Assembly (NCBI RefSeq): GCF_003228315.1
Contig: NZ_CP029693.1
Coordinates: forward strand, 682,001 to 746,000
Reading direction: 5' to 3'
DNA length: 64,000 nt
Source: Pseudomonas putida
Lineage (GTDB): Bacteria > Pseudomonadota > Gammaproteobacteria > Pseudomonadales > Pseudomonadaceae
A program made the translations under genes and the position numbers. The notes below the pieces were generated by a model. The model did not search any database, was not told the DNA's origin, and was given only the letters and a program-made list of their open reading frames with translations. Positions 8,707 to 17,665 of this stretch are shown one piece after another (the stretch's first letter is position 1; the number at the start of each line of letters is the position of its first letter).

Positions 8707-9456
8707 ATGAGACCCACGCTCCCCCTGTTTGCCGGCCTGCTGGCAAGTCTTTCCATACCTGCCCTGGCCGATACCTTCAGCACCGCCATCGGTGTCGACT
8801 ATTCCAGCGGCGACTATGGCACGGGCACCACGTCGGAAATCTGGTACGTGCCGGTCGTGGCCAAGTACGAAACAGGTCCCATGATTTACAAGGTCACCGT
8901 GCCCTGGCTGCGCATCACCAACCCCGAAGTCGGCCCCGATGGCGACCCGTTGCCTGGCGGTTGCAGGGATGTGGAAAGCGGCATGGGCGATACCGTTACC
9001 AGCGTCGACTATGCGTTGCTCGATGGCAGTGAAGGGGGGCTGTTGCTGGACCTGATCGGCAAGGTCAAGTTTCCCACGGCCGATGAATCCCAGTGCCTGG
9101 GCACCGGCAAGACCGACTACACCGCCCAGGTCGACGTCGCCAAGGCCTTTGGTCGGGTGACCGGCTTTGCCACCCTGGGCTGGAAAAAATTCGGCGACCC
9201 GGCCGGCACCAATTTTCGCGACCCGATATTTACCACCCTCGGCTTCGCCATGCCCGTGGCGCCACGTACATCGGCGGGCGCTTCCTATGACTGGCGTGAG
9301 AAAGTCGTTTCCACCGGTTCAGAGATTCAGGAATTGACCTTGTTCCTCACCCACAAGCTCAACCCCGAGTGGAAAGTCCAGTTGTATGCGGTCAAGGGCT
9401 TCTCGGATGCCAGCCCGGATGCCGAGGGTGGGTTGATGCTGTTTCACACCTTCTGA
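8707..9456 (+). CDS. Outer-membrane beta-barrel protein, transporter-like
   Basis: Start chosen at the ATG at 8707, because a GTG six bases earlier sits directly on the GAGGTGA ribosome site. The 249-residue protein has a signal peptide cleaved near ALA/DTF, then alternating amphipathic strands (IGVDYSSGDYG, EIWYVPVVAKYE, WKVQLYAVKGF) and the C-terminal Phe typical of barrels (GGLMLFHTF). A short Cys-containing loop (GGCRDVESG and DESQCLG) could form a disulfide. It is the third gene of the DUF6502-DUF5666 group, 92 bases after it, and could anchor or export the repeat proteins. Some databases call such proteins transporter or phenol-degradation MetA-like. Confidence 0.8.
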   Translation: MRPTLPLFAGLLASLSIPALADTFSTAIGVDYSSGDYGTGTTSEIWYVPVVAKYETGPMIYKVTVPWLRITNPEVGPDGDPLPGGCRDVESGMGDTVTSVDYALLDGSEGGLLLDLIGKVKFPTADESQCLGTGKTDYTAQVDVAKAFGRVTGFATLGWKKFGDPAGTNFRDPIFTTLGFAMPVAPRTSAGASYDWREKVVSTGSEIQELTLFLTHKLNPEWKVQLYAVKGFSDASPDAEGGLMLFHTF

Positions 9457-9461
9457 AAAAC

Positions 9462-9565
9462 CTTGTAGGAGCGAGCCTGCTCGCGATGGTCGACAACGAA
9501 AACGCTGGGCACCTGACACCCCGTGGCGTTCTTGCGACCATCGCGAGCAGGCTCGCTCCTACAGG
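9462..9565. repeat. REP doublet (inverted pair)
   Basis: Two copies of the Pseudomonas REP hairpin (TAGGAGCGAGCCTGCTCGCG and its inverse) face each other around about 45 bases. They separate the convergent barrel and napC genes and may stop transcription from both sides. Confidence 0.9.
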
Positions 9566-9575
9566 GGATTGAATG

Positions 9576-10172
9576 TTACCAACCCTTGACCCCGCTCATG
9601 TCCGGCAGTTTGTGGGCGATGCCCTTGTGGCAATCGATGCAGGTGGCCTCGCCGCTGGCCAGCGAGGTCGAGTGCATGGCCGCCGCGCGTTTGCTCTGGC
9701 GGGTGAAGTCCATGAATTCGAAGTTGTGGCAGTTGCGGCATTCGCGCGAGTCGTTGGCCTTGAGCCTGGCCCATTCATGCTCCGCCAGCTCACGACGCAG
9801 GCTGAGGAATTTGTCGCGGGTGTCGATGGTGCCGAACAGCTTGCCCCAGACTTCCTTCGACGCCTGCATCTTGCGCGCGATCTTGTGGGTCCATTCATGG
9901 GGTACGTGGCAGTCCGGACAACTGGCACGCACGCCGGAGCGGTTGGTGTAGTGAATGGTCTCCTGCAACTCGACGAACACGTTGTCGCGCATCTCATGGC
10001 AGGAGGTGCAGAACTTCTCGGTGTTGGTCAACTCCAGCGCGGTGTTGAAACCACCCCAGAAAATGATCCCGGCGATAAAGCCTCCCAGCGTCAGGAAGCC
10101 CAGGCTGTAATAAACACTGGGCCGACGCAGGGTGCCCCAGTAGTCCTTGAGCAGGGCGAACAGTGCTTTCAT
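9576..10172 (-). CDS. napC: NapC, membrane tetraheme c-type cytochrome
   Basis: The 198-residue protein has one N-terminal membrane anchor ([16 protein letters not shown]) and four CxxCH haem sites: CTSCH, CPDCH, CRNCH and CIDCH. This is the NapC/NirT layout. It takes electrons from the quinol pool and passes them to NapB-NapA in the periplasm. It is the last gene of the minus-strand napEDABC operon, 9 bases after napB. Confidence 0.97.
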   Translation of the reverse strand: MKALFALLKDYWGTLRRPSVYYSLGFLTLGGFIAGIIFWGGFNTALELTNTEKFCTSCHEMRDNVFVELQETIHYTNRSGVRASCPDCHVPHEWTHKIARKMQASKEVWGKLFGTIDTRDKFLSLRRELAEHEWARLKANDSRECRNCHNFEFMDFTRQSKRAAAMHSTSLASGEATCIDCHKGIAHKLPDMSGVKGW

Positions 10173-10181
10173 GGCAGCTCC

Positions 10182-10667
10182 TCAAGGCTTCTTCGCGTTG
10201 TTGGCGTCGTCTTGCAGGATTTTGTCGATGGTCTCGAAGCTGTTGCCCACCAGCGGCTGCACGTCTTTTTGCGGCACATGGCACTGGTTGCAGAAGTAGC
10301 GACGGGGTGAAACCGCCGCCAGCGCCTGACCGTCGCGGTCCATGTAGTGGGTAATGCTGATCATCGTCGCCTGACTGCGCGCGCTATTGGCCCGGCTGTG
10401 ACAGGACAGGCACTTGTTGCCGTTCTTGTCGATCTGGTAACCGCGAATGCTGTGGGGAATGGTCGGCGGCTGGTCCGGGTAGTTGCGCTCGCGCTTGATG
10501 TCCTTGTTTTCATCTTCAGCCAGAGGTGGGGCCGGCTGGTTCTGGGTGATGGTGCCGCCGGGGCGACGACCATCCGGGGCCGGGGCATCAAGCGGATAAT
10601 CGACTTCGGCGGCGATCGCCGCACCGATCAGGGCGAGCAACACCAACGGCAGGATTCGAAAGGGCAT
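10182..10667 (-). CDS. napB: NapB, diheme cytochrome subunit of periplasmic nitrate reductase
   Basis: The start at 10667 gives a clean signal peptide (MPFRILPLVLLALIGAAIA, cleavage before AEVDYP). The 161-residue protein has two haem sites, CLSCH and CNQCH, and the conserved PPTIPHSI region. It is the small electron-transfer subunit that docks with NapA. The longer open frame upstream would run into the end of napA and lacks a ribosome site. Confidence 0.97.
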   Translation of the reverse strand: MPFRILPLVLLALIGAAIAAEVDYPLDAPAPDGRRPGGTITQNQPAPPLAEDENKDIKRERNYPDQPPTIPHSIRGYQIDKNGNKCLSCHSRANSARSQATMISITHYMDRDGQALAAVSPRRYFCNQCHVPQKDVQPLVGNSFETIDKILQDDANNAKKP

Positions 10668-10678
10668 GACGGTTCTCC

Positions 10679-13183
10679 TCAAGCCGCGCTGATCAATTCG
10701 ATGCGGATGGCGCATTTCTTGTAGTCGGTCTGCTTGGAGATCGGGTCCGTGGCATCGAGCGTGACCTTGTTGATCAGCTTGTTGGCATCGAAGAACGGCA
10801 CGAACACCAGCCCGCGCGGTGGTTTGTTGCGCCCGCGGGTTTCGATGCGCGCGCGGATCTCGCCACGCCGGCTGATCAGTTTCACTTCGCTGCCGCGCCG
10901 CGCCTTCAGGGCCTTGGCGTCCTCGGGGTGCATGTAGACCAGCGCGTCGGGCACCGCTTTGTACAGCTCCTCGACCCGTTGGGTCATGGTGCCGGTGTGC
11001 CAGTGTTCCAGCACCCGGCCAGTGCTGAGCCAGAACGGGTAATCGGCATCCGGGGCTTCGGCGGGTGGTTCGTAGGGCAGGGCGAAGATGATCGCCTTCT
11101 TGTCCGGCTGACCGTAAAACTGCACTTCGCTGCCGGTTTCGACATAGGGGTCGAGACCTTCGCGGTAGCGCCAGCGGGTTTCCTTGCCGTCGACCACTGG
11201 CCAGCGCAGGCCGCGCTCGCTGTGGTAGCGGTCGAAGCCGGCCAGGTCATGGCCATGGCCTCGGCCGAATTGCGCGTACTCTTCGAACAGGCCTTTTTGC
11301 ACATAGAAACCAAAGGCCTTGGCTTCATCGTTCTTGTAGCCGGCTTCGATCTGCTCGACCGGGAACTGATCGACCTGGCCGTTTTTGTACAGCACATCGA
11401 ACAGCGTCTTGCCCTTGTATTGCGGGGCCTTGGCCAACAGCTCGGCGGGCCACACCTCGTCGGCGGTAAAGCGCTTGGAGAACTCCAGCAGTTGCCACAG
11501 GTCCGACCGGGCTTCGCCCGGTGCGGTCACCAACTGATGCCAGAACTGCGTGCGACGTTCGGCGTTGCCGAAGGCACCTTCCTTTTCAACCCACATGGCG
11601 GTGGGCAGGATCAGGTCGGCGGCCTGGGCGGACACGGTGGGGTAGACGTCCGAGACGATCACGAAGTTTTGCGGGTTGCGCCAGCCGGGCAACACCTCCT
11701 GCATGATGTTGGGGCCGGCGTGCATGTTGTTGCTGGCCATGGTCCAGTACACGTTGAGCACGCCGTCCTTGAGCATGCGGCTCTGTTGCACCGCATGGAA
11801 ACCGACTTTTTCCTGGATGGTGCCATCGGGCAGCTTCCAGATTTGTTCCGCGTGGGCGCGGTGCTTGGGATTGGTCACCACCAGGTCGGCGGGCAAACGG
11901 TGGGAAAAGGTCCCGACTTCCCGCGCGGTGCCGCAGGCCGAGGGCTGGCCGGTCAGCGAGAAGGGGCTGTTGCCCGGTTCACTGATTTTGCCGGTGAGCA
12001 AATGGATGTTGTAGACCAGGTTGTTGGCCCAGACCCCACGGGTGTGCTGGTTGAAACCCATGGTCCAGAACGACACGACCTTGCGCTTGGGATCGGCGTA
12101 CAGCTCGGCCAGGCTCTTGAGGCGCTCGGCCGAGACCCCGGTTTCCTTCGCCGTGCGTTCCAGGGTGTAGGGTTTGACGAACGCGGCGAAGTCCTCGAAG
12201 GACATGTCGGTCCAGGTGTTGGCCTTGTCGGCATTCTTCGCCTGTTTTTCCCGGGGATCGTCGGGACGCAGGCCATAACCGATGTCGTCGGCACCCTTGG
12301 CGAAGCGCGTGTGCTTGCCGATGAAATCCTTGTTCACCGCGCCGCTTTCAATGATGTGGTTGGCGATGTAGTTGAGGATCAGCAGGTCCGTTTGCGGCTT
12401 GAACACCATGGGGATGTCGGCCAGTTCGAAGCTTCTGTGCTCGAACGTCGACAGCACCGCGACGGTGACATGGGGCTGGCTCAGGCGCCGGTCCGTCACG
12501 CGGCTCCAGAGGATCGGGTGCATCTCGGCCATGTTCGAGCCCCAGAGCACGAAGGCGTCCGTGGCTTCGATGTCGTCATAGCAGCCCATCGGTTCGTCCA
12601 TGCCAAAGGTGCGCATGAAGCCCATCACCGCCGACGCCATGCAATGCCGCGCATTGGGGTCGATGTTATTGCTGCGAAACCCGGCCTTCATCAGCTTGTT
12701 GGCGGCGTAGCCTTCCCACACCGTCCACTGCCCGGAACCGAACATGCCGATGGACTCGGGGCCTTTGTTTTTCAGGGCTTGCTTGAACTTTTCTTCCATG
12801 ATGTCGAAGGCCTTGTCCCAACTCACCGGCTGGAACTCACCCTGCTTGTCGAACTTGCCATCCTTCATGCGTAGCAGTGGCTGGGTCAGGCGGTCGACGC
12901 CGTACATGATCTTCGACAGGAAATAACCCTTCACGCAGTTCAACCCACGGTTGACCTCGGCCTTCACATCACCGTGGGTGGCGACCACCTTGTTGTCCCG
13001 GGTCGCGACCATCACGCTGCAACCGGTGCCGCAGAAACGGCAGGGCGCCTTGTTCCAGTCCAGGGTGACCATGTCCGCTTCGGTGATCAGGTTGCTCGCG
13101 GAAGTGGCGATGGGCAGGCCGGCAGCGGCGGCTGCAATGGCGGCGGCCTGGGCCTTGACGAATTCCCGGCGGGTCATGCTCAT
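10679..13183 (-). CDS. napA: NapA, molybdopterin catalytic subunit of periplasmic nitrate reductase
   Basis: The 834-residue protein begins with a twin-arginine signal (TRREFVKAQ). A 4Fe-4S site follows in [10 protein letters not shown] and LNCVKGYF, and the Cys in RHCMASAV is the expected Mo ligand. It binds Mo-bis-MGD, is exported folded by Tat, and reduces nitrate to nitrite in the periplasm. Its start codon overlaps the end of napD by four bases, fitting the role of NapD as its signal-peptide chaperone. Confidence 0.98.
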   Translation of the reverse strand: MSMTRREFVKAQAAAIAAAAAGLPIATSASNLITEADMVTLDWNKAPCRFCGTGCSVMVATRDNKVVATHGDVKAEVNRGLNCVKGYFLSKIMYGVDRLTQPLLRMKDGKFDKQGEFQPVSWDKAFDIMEEKFKQALKNKGPESIGMFGSGQWTVWEGYAANKLMKAGFRSNNIDPNARHCMASAVMGFMRTFGMDEPMGCYDDIEATDAFVLWGSNMAEMHPILWSRVTDRRLSQPHVTVAVLSTFEHRSFELADIPMVFKPQTDLLILNYIANHIIESGAVNKDFIGKHTRFAKGADDIGYGLRPDDPREKQAKNADKANTWTDMSFEDFAAFVKPYTLERTAKETGVSAERLKSLAELYADPKRKVVSFWTMGFNQHTRGVWANNLVYNIHLLTGKISEPGNSPFSLTGQPSACGTAREVGTFSHRLPADLVVTNPKHRAHAEQIWKLPDGTIQEKVGFHAVQQSRMLKDGVLNVYWTMASNNMHAGPNIMQEVLPGWRNPQNFVIVSDVYPTVSAQAADLILPTAMWVEKEGAFGNAERRTQFWHQLVTAPGEARSDLWQLLEFSKRFTADEVWPAELLAKAPQYKGKTLFDVLYKNGQVDQFPVEQIEAGYKNDEAKAFGFYVQKGLFEEYAQFGRGHGHDLAGFDRYHSERGLRWPVVDGKETRWRYREGLDPYVETGSEVQFYGQPDKKAIIFALPYEPPAEAPDADYPFWLSTGRVLEHWHTGTMTQRVEELYKAVPDALVYMHPEDAKALKARRGSEVKLISRRGEIRARIETRGRNKPPRGLVFVPFFDANKLINKVTLDATDPISKQTDYKKCAIRIELISAA

Positions 13184-13440
13184 TGGGTTTCCCCTGCGTG
13201 GTCGAGAACCTGGTGATAGATCAACGCGGCATTGAGAACGCCGGGCAAGTTGTTGATCTGTTCGATGCGTTGCAGGATCTGGTCTTCGTGGGTTGTCTCA
13301 AGCACTACGACCAATTTTCCGGCAGCACTTTCCTGATGCAGTTCCAGGCCATCAAGAAGCCGCAAGTTGGCCTTGACCGCTTCAAACAATTGCGGCCGGG
13401 CGAGTACCACAAGACTGGCGATATGCAGGGTTTCATCCAT
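13180..13440 (-). CDS. napD: NapD, chaperone for NapA maturation
   Basis: The 86-residue protein matches NapD (begins [17 protein letters not shown] and has the [13 protein letters not shown] region near the end). It is a small ferredoxin-like fold that binds the NapA Tat signal and holds back export until the cofactor is in place. It overlaps napA by the ATGA at 13180-13183. Confidence 0.95.
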   Translation of the reverse strand: MDETLHIASLVVLARPQLFEAVKANLRLLDGLELHQESAAGKLVVVLETTHEDQILQRIEQINNLPGVLNAALIYHQVLDHAGETQ

Positions 13441-13473
13441 GGACTGACTCCATCAGGCGCTTGCCGAAGTTGA

Positions 13474-13641
13474 TCAGTTAGGCGGTCCGGGCGGGCCGTA
13501 GAGCAATTGGAAAAACCAGATGATGAAGCCGTAGCCACCGACGATGGCCACGGACAGCAAGGGGAACAGGCAGACGACCAGAAACAGGAACAGCAGGGTT
13601 TCCTTTCGGCGCTGTGTTTTTTGTTCTTCAGCCAGTGGCAT
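13474..13641 (-). CDS. napE: NapE, small membrane protein of nitrate reductase operon
   Basis: A 55-codon gene. It begins MPLAEEQKTQRRKETLLFLF, has one long hydrophobic segment (residues about 16-47), and ends YGPPGPPN, as in NapE proteins. It heads the operon, 33 bases before napD, with GGAG about 8-10 bases before its ATG. NapE has no settled biochemical function. napF, napG and napH are not present here, so electrons reach NapAB only through NapC. Confidence 0.92.
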   Translation of the reverse strand: MPLAEEQKTQRRKETLLFLFLVVCLFPLLSVAIVGGYGFIIWFFQLLYGPPGPPN

Positions 13642-13741
13642 TGGAGTATCTCCAGCCGAACTTGGAGAAAGAGACTAGTTCACTTGAAAAAGTTGTGGTT
13701 ATTACCGCGAAGTTTGGCGACCGGCGGCGAGTAATTTGCAG

Positions 13742-13767
13742 GCGCTATATATATTAGTTAATAGCGC
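13742..13767. promoter_or_regulatory. Inverted repeat GCGCTAT-N12-ATAGCGC upstream of nap operon
   Basis: Perfect 7-bp arms flank an AT-rich 12-base spacer, 100 bases before the napE start. It could be an operator of the nap promoter. It lacks the TTGAT-N4-ATCAA form expected for Anr/FNR. It could instead be a termination element for the gene at 13915, but no T-run follows. Confidence 0.4.
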
Positions 13768-13776
13768 TTAATTAAA

Positions 13777-13880
13777 CCTGTAGGAGCGAGCCTGCTCGCG
13801 ATGAAGGCTCAGACACCGCGGGCATCCAGACAGCCCGCGTCATCGTTCACGACCATCGCGAGCAGGCTCGCTCCCACAGA
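13777..13880. repeat. REP doublet
   Basis: Inverted pair of the same REP hairpin as at 9462 (CTGTAGGAGCGAGCCTGCTC ... GCAGGCTCGCTCCCACAG), between the FMN reductase gene and the nap promoter region. Confidence 0.9.
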
Positions 13881-13914
13881 TAGACAATGTCCCACATGTA
13901 TAGGGTCGATGCGG

Positions 13915-14511
13915 TTACATACCGTTGGCGAACTCCGGATCGTCCACGCTGATCCGTTGATTCAATCCACTTAGCGCCCGGGCATATTCACCCAGCACCT
14001 GCAGTGACCAGTCGGCGCGGTTGCGGATACGCAAGTCTTCGGCGCCGGCGCTGTCGGGACCGTTCATCACGGTCTCCACCTGACGCACGATCAATTGCTC
14101 GGGCAGGTAACAGATGCGGCAATTCTTGTAGCTCGAAGCGCGCAATTCACTGAGCGGATAGGCGCCGCCCTGGCCGGAGGAAATCCCCACCAGCAGCGCC
14201 GGCTTGTGGCCCAGTTCCTTGTAACCGGCGTGGACGAACAGGTTCTTCAGGGCCGGGCACGCCATGCCGTGCCATTCCGGGGTCAGCACCACCAGCGCGT
14301 CTGCTTCACGCAGCAAGGCACTGTGGTCGGCCCAGATGCCGTGGTGGTCTTCGGCCGGCCACAAAGGCAGGGGCGCGGTGCCGAGGTCAATCACCTTGGG
14401 TTGCGCGCACACATCCAGGGCTTGCAGGCGAGCGCCGAGATAAGCGGCGACTTTGGCGGATTGGCTATCGGCCTGACTGGAGCCGGCGATGAGGGCGATG
14501 TTCAGGCTCAT
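13915..14511 (-). CDS. NADPH-dependent FMN reductase family protein
   Basis: Start placed at 14511, giving 198 residues beginning MSLNIALIAGSSQADSQSAK, the flavodoxin-like opening with the phosphate-binding loop GSSQADSQS. The motifs LVVLTPEWHGMACPALKNLF and ISSGQGGAYPLSELR are those of the FMN_red family. It should reduce flavin or quinone with NAD(P)H. The ATG overlaps the stop of the sterol desaturase-like gene (14508-14511), so the two are coupled, and it may supply reduced cofactor to the di-iron enzyme. Confidence 0.9.
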   Translation of the reverse strand: MSLNIALIAGSSQADSQSAKVAAYLGARLQALDVCAQPKVIDLGTAPLPLWPAEDHHGIWADHSALLREADALVVLTPEWHGMACPALKNLFVHAGYKELGHKPALLVGISSGQGGAYPLSELRASSYKNCRICYLPEQLIVRQVETVMNGPDSAGAEDLRIRNRADWSLQVLGEYARALSGLNQRISVDDPEFANGM

Positions 14512-15368
14512 TTGGCGAGCTCCTGGTTGGGCGAGTTTTGGGTTTGAATTTGAAAACTTTTGCTGCGTGCCAGCGGCCAGAACAATTCCTCCTGCCAACT
14601 CACCGGCTTCATGTCTTCGATGCCGTAGTGCTCGGGGCGACGGCGGGTGATTTTCGCCGAGCCGAACAACACGTCCCAGAGGAACAGCAGGTTGCCGAAA
14701 TTGCCCTTGTAGTTCGTGACGCCATCATCGGCATTCAAACCGTGATGGGCCGAATGGGTGGCGGGCGTGGAAATGGTCCGCTCCAGAATCCACATCAGCG
14801 GGCGCAGCGCCGGGATCCGATAGAGCTTTTCGTCCCAGGGCACGCTGCTGTGGGCGGAGAAAATGACGAGCATCTTGACGATCAAGTAACCGAAGTAAAC
14901 ATGGGCCAGTCCCATATGGATCAGCACGCCGCAGAACCACAGGCCGGGCATCAACAGGTAATAGAAACTGTTGTTGCGGTAGACGATGCGGATACTCATG
15001 TAGGGCGCCGAATGATGTGCACGGTGCAGTGCATACAGGAACGGCACCTTGTGGCTGAGTCGATGCCACCAGTATTGGGTCATGTCGTCCAGCACCAGAA
15101 ACAGGCCCAGGCCGAGCAACCAATGCAGGCCGACGAGGCTGTTTTTCAGTTGCGGCGCGAAGTGGTCGAGCAACAGTTGGGTGAGGAACGTCACCAGCGG
15201 CAGGGTGACCAGCATCAGCAGGCTGGAACCGACGATTTCAATGATCGCGTCCCGCCGCTGCCCACGGGGCTGGGTGAAGCAGGAACAGGCAATTTCGAGG
15301 ACGATGAAGCCAATCAGGATGGCGATGATGATCGGTATCGGACTGTTGGTGATTATTGTTGTATTCAT
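14508..15368 (-). CDS. Sterol desaturase / fatty acid hydroxylase family membrane protein
   Basis: Start at 15368 gives 286 residues. Several membrane segments are visible (near 10-30, 50-70, 85-105, 140-170), and the di-iron His clusters HRLSH, HRAHH and HSAHHG mark the FA_hydroxylase superfamily. Such enzymes hydroxylate or desaturate lipids at the membrane. It is divergent from an AraC regulator with only 68 bases between, so AraC control is likely, and coupled to an FMN reductase gene. Confidence 0.92.
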   Translation of the reverse strand: MNTTIITNSPIPIIIAILIGFIVLEIACSCFTQPRGQRRDAIIEIVGSSLLMLVTLPLVTFLTQLLLDHFAPQLKNSLVGLHWLLGLGLFLVLDDMTQYWWHRLSHKVPFLYALHRAHHSAPYMSIRIVYRNNSFYYLLMPGLWFCGVLIHMGLAHVYFGYLIVKMLVIFSAHSSVPWDEKLYRIPALRPLMWILERTISTPATHSAHHGLNADDGVTNYKGNFGNLLFLWDVLFGSAKITRRRPEHYGIEDMKPVSWQEELFWPLARSKSFQIQTQNSPNQELAK

Positions 15369-15436
15369 GGCACTCTCTGGTGTGAGCCGATATTGGCAAG
15401 GCCATCCAATAAGAAACCACAGGGCCGACACGAGAT

Positions 15437-16429
15437 ATGTGCAAAGCGGACAGAATCACCCGAAAAGCGGTCAACCCTTCGACCGAGCGATTTCACCGTG
15501 GCCCGCTGGGGCGGGTGCTGGAACGCTATCTGCAGAACCGCACGCTGCAAGAACGCAGCAACTACAGCATGGTGGCCCTCGAGCAGCTCTGGGCCAAAGC
15601 CGCCGCTGATGATCCGGCTATCGGCCTGAACCTGTTCTCGCAATTCAGTCGCCAGGACTGGCACGTTTTGGTCCACGCGGCTCTGTATAGCGTCGACCTT
15701 GAGGAAGCGATCCGCTTCTGGGCGCGTTACGCCAAGCTGGCCTCGGACATGGACAACGTCGTGCTGGTTGAAGAGGGTAATTGCCTGGGTGTGGAGCTGC
15801 GCATTGATGCGCCGGCCAGCCTGGTGCGCTATGTCGTCGAGCACTACAGCGTGATGTCGCTCAGCGCATTGCGCATTGGCGCAGGGATCTGTCTGGTGCC
15901 GCAGCGTGCCTGCTTCATGCATCCGCGACCGGCTTATCACGGGCAATACGCCCAATGGTTCGGCGACAACGTGCAGTTCGACTGTGAGCACAACCGTCTG
16001 TATTTCACCCGTTCCAGCCTTCAGGTTCAGTTGCAGACGCATCACGCCGGGATGCAGGAAGTGCTGCGCCAGGAACTGGATCGCCGCCTGTCACAGCAGC
16101 ATCAACTCAGCGGCTGGGCGGGCAGGGTGGCACAGGGGATTCGCCAGAACCTCATATCGGGCCAAGTCCCCAGCATCGAAACCCAAGCCCAGGAGCTGCA
16201 TCAGAGCGCCCGCACCCTGCGTCGACGCCTGGAAGAGGAAGGCATGACCTTCCGATATCTGCTCGATCGGGTCCGCGCTGAACTGGAGCAGTATCTGGAA
16301 CTGCAAGGCAACAGCCGCACTCAAATCGCCACACAGCTCGGTTACAGCGATTTGGCGGCTTATGTCCATGCGCGCAAACGCTGGCGGACGGAGCCAACCC
16401 TCGATCAGTCACCCTCCCTGGAGCCCTGA
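15437..16429 (+). CDS. AraC-family transcriptional regulator
   Basis: The 330-residue protein has an N-terminal ligand-binding half of the Arabinose_bd/OruR type (GPLGRVLERYLQ, WAKAAADDPAIGLNLFSQF) and a C-terminal AraC HTH (about 230-325: QELHQSARTLRRRLEEEG, then TQIATQLGYSDLAAYVHARK). The usual Phe in the second HTH (SEPSAFxRAFKR) is replaced by AAYVHARKRW, a mild departure. It probably controls the divergent hydroxylase-reductase pair. The ribosome site before 15437 is weak, so the true start could be slightly downstream. Confidence 0.9.
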   Translation: MCKADRITRKAVNPSTERFHRGPLGRVLERYLQNRTLQERSNYSMVALEQLWAKAAADDPAIGLNLFSQFSRQDWHVLVHAALYSVDLEEAIRFWARYAKLASDMDNVVLVEEGNCLGVELRIDAPASLVRYVVEHYSVMSLSALRIGAGICLVPQRACFMHPRPAYHGQYAQWFGDNVQFDCEHNRLYFTRSSLQVQLQTHHAGMQEVLRQELDRRLSQQHQLSGWAGRVAQGIRQNLISGQVPSIETQAQELHQSARTLRRRLEEEGMTFRYLLDRVRAELEQYLELQGNSRTQIATQLGYSDLAAYVHARKRWRTEPTLDQSPSLEP

Positions 16430-17025
16430 TGCCACGTTTCACCGCCCCCTTGCTGGCGCTGTTGACCCTGTGCCTGAGCCTTGAAGTGTCGGCGCAGGCC
16501 ACCACCTGCCCAGCAGGCCAGAAACAGATTTGCCTGGATGAATGCATCTGCCTGCCGGACCTGGGCCAGATCACCGGCCTCTACCAGATGGCTGCACCAG
16601 CATTGGCGCTGTGGCTCACCCAATCGCGCGCCGAAGCCGCCGTGGCCGGCACTCAACCGATCCCGGAACCGATCCGCGAACAACTGCTGCGCTGGTACGC
16701 CCCCAGCGTCCTCGACGCTGCGCTGTACAAAGTCAGCGACAACGGCCAGTTCAGCGCCGCCACCGCGATGCTGCAAAACCCCGATATCGGCGCGGTGACG
16801 CTGGTCGACATCATCATCTTCCGAGATGCCAAGGATGCCGAGCAGAACGTCGCGCTCTGGGCCCACGAACTCAAGCATGTGCAGCAATATCAGGAGTGGG
16901 GTGTCGAAGGGTTTGCCCAGCGTTACACGCAGGATTTCAATGCGGTGGAGGCGCCGGCGTATGAGATGCAGATGGAGGTGGGGAAGGTGTTGCGTCAGGG
17001 GAGTGGTGAAAGGGACGGGCAGTGA
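16429..17025 (+). CDS. DUF4157-type exported protein with HExxH motif
   Basis: The 198-residue protein has a signal peptide (MPRFTAPLLALLTLCLSLEV, cleavage near AQA/TTC), a Cys-rich start of the mature part (CPAGQKQICLDECICLP), and a zincin-like HELKH motif (about 145-149) in WAHELKHVQQYQEWG. That is the DUF4157 signature. Whether it cuts peptides is unknown. The ATG overlaps the AraC stop codon (TGATG), so it is co-translated with the regulator. Confidence 0.85.
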   Translation: MPRFTAPLLALLTLCLSLEVSAQATTCPAGQKQICLDECICLPDLGQITGLYQMAAPALALWLTQSRAEAAVAGTQPIPEPIREQLLRWYAPSVLDAALYKVSDNGQFSAATAMLQNPDIGAVTLVDIIIFRDAKDAEQNVALWAHELKHVQQYQEWGVEGFAQRYTQDFNAVEAPAYEMQMEVGKVLRQGSGERDGQ

Positions 17026-17665
17026 AACAGTACTAAAAGTACATATTGTCCAAGGGTGGTTCGTGGGTAATTTCTGATGGTTATCGTTCACTGCAAGGAC
17101 GTGTTTATTGATCAAACACCATTAGTCATAGAAAGACTATGGCTATTTTTTGCTAACGCTTGAGCACCTGAGCGCTAAAAAAGCAACTGCAAAAAATGAA
17201 AACATCATGTTCAAAAAATCCCGAAAAATCAGTCACTACGAAGACTAAGAGAAATCGATACCCCGTATCACATTGAAGAAAACTCTGAAATAGCCAGCTG
17301 AGTTCGAGTGCATCTTATTCTTCAATAGTCAGTATTACCGGCCATGATTTCTGTAACTCTCCCCAGCTGTTTAAAGTGCATCCCACGCGGATACTGATGT
17401 TCTGGTTGCCCATCCAGACTCATTCATTGCTCCCGCGTCCTTTGGCGTAAGATTTTCTGGCCCACCCGCAAGTGGGCCATTTTTTTTGCCTGTTGATTGC
17501 CTTTGCAGGCGCAGCCGTTTGCCGCACCGGCGAAAAAAACTCATTGAAAATCATTGATATCCAGCACTTATGTGATTTGTTACGGTCAATCAATCCCGCA
17601 CGGCCTGACTCCGTCAATCAGCACCCGCCGTACCTTCACTCCACATCCAATTCGAAGAAAAACCC
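17026..17665. other. 640-base AT-rich intergenic region
   Basis: No convincing gene is visible. The stretch 17100-17350 is clearly more AT-rich than its surroundings and has many A-tracts. A strong intrinsic terminator lies at 17459-17487, about 430 bases after the preceding stop codon. That is far for a simple operon end, so a short untranslated transcript in this region is possible. The promoter of the nuclease gene should lie between the terminator and 17666. Confidence 0.5.
17459..17487 (+). terminator. Rho-independent terminator
   Basis: Stem GGCCCAC/GTGGGCC with a 6-base loop is followed by AT and an uninterrupted run of seven or more T residues on the plus strand. Confidence 0.85.

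Noticed and set aside
10928..12874. 648-codon open frame on the plus strand across napA
   Set aside because: It is the antisense shadow of the GC-rich napA gene; its product is low-complexity and napA on the other strand is certain.
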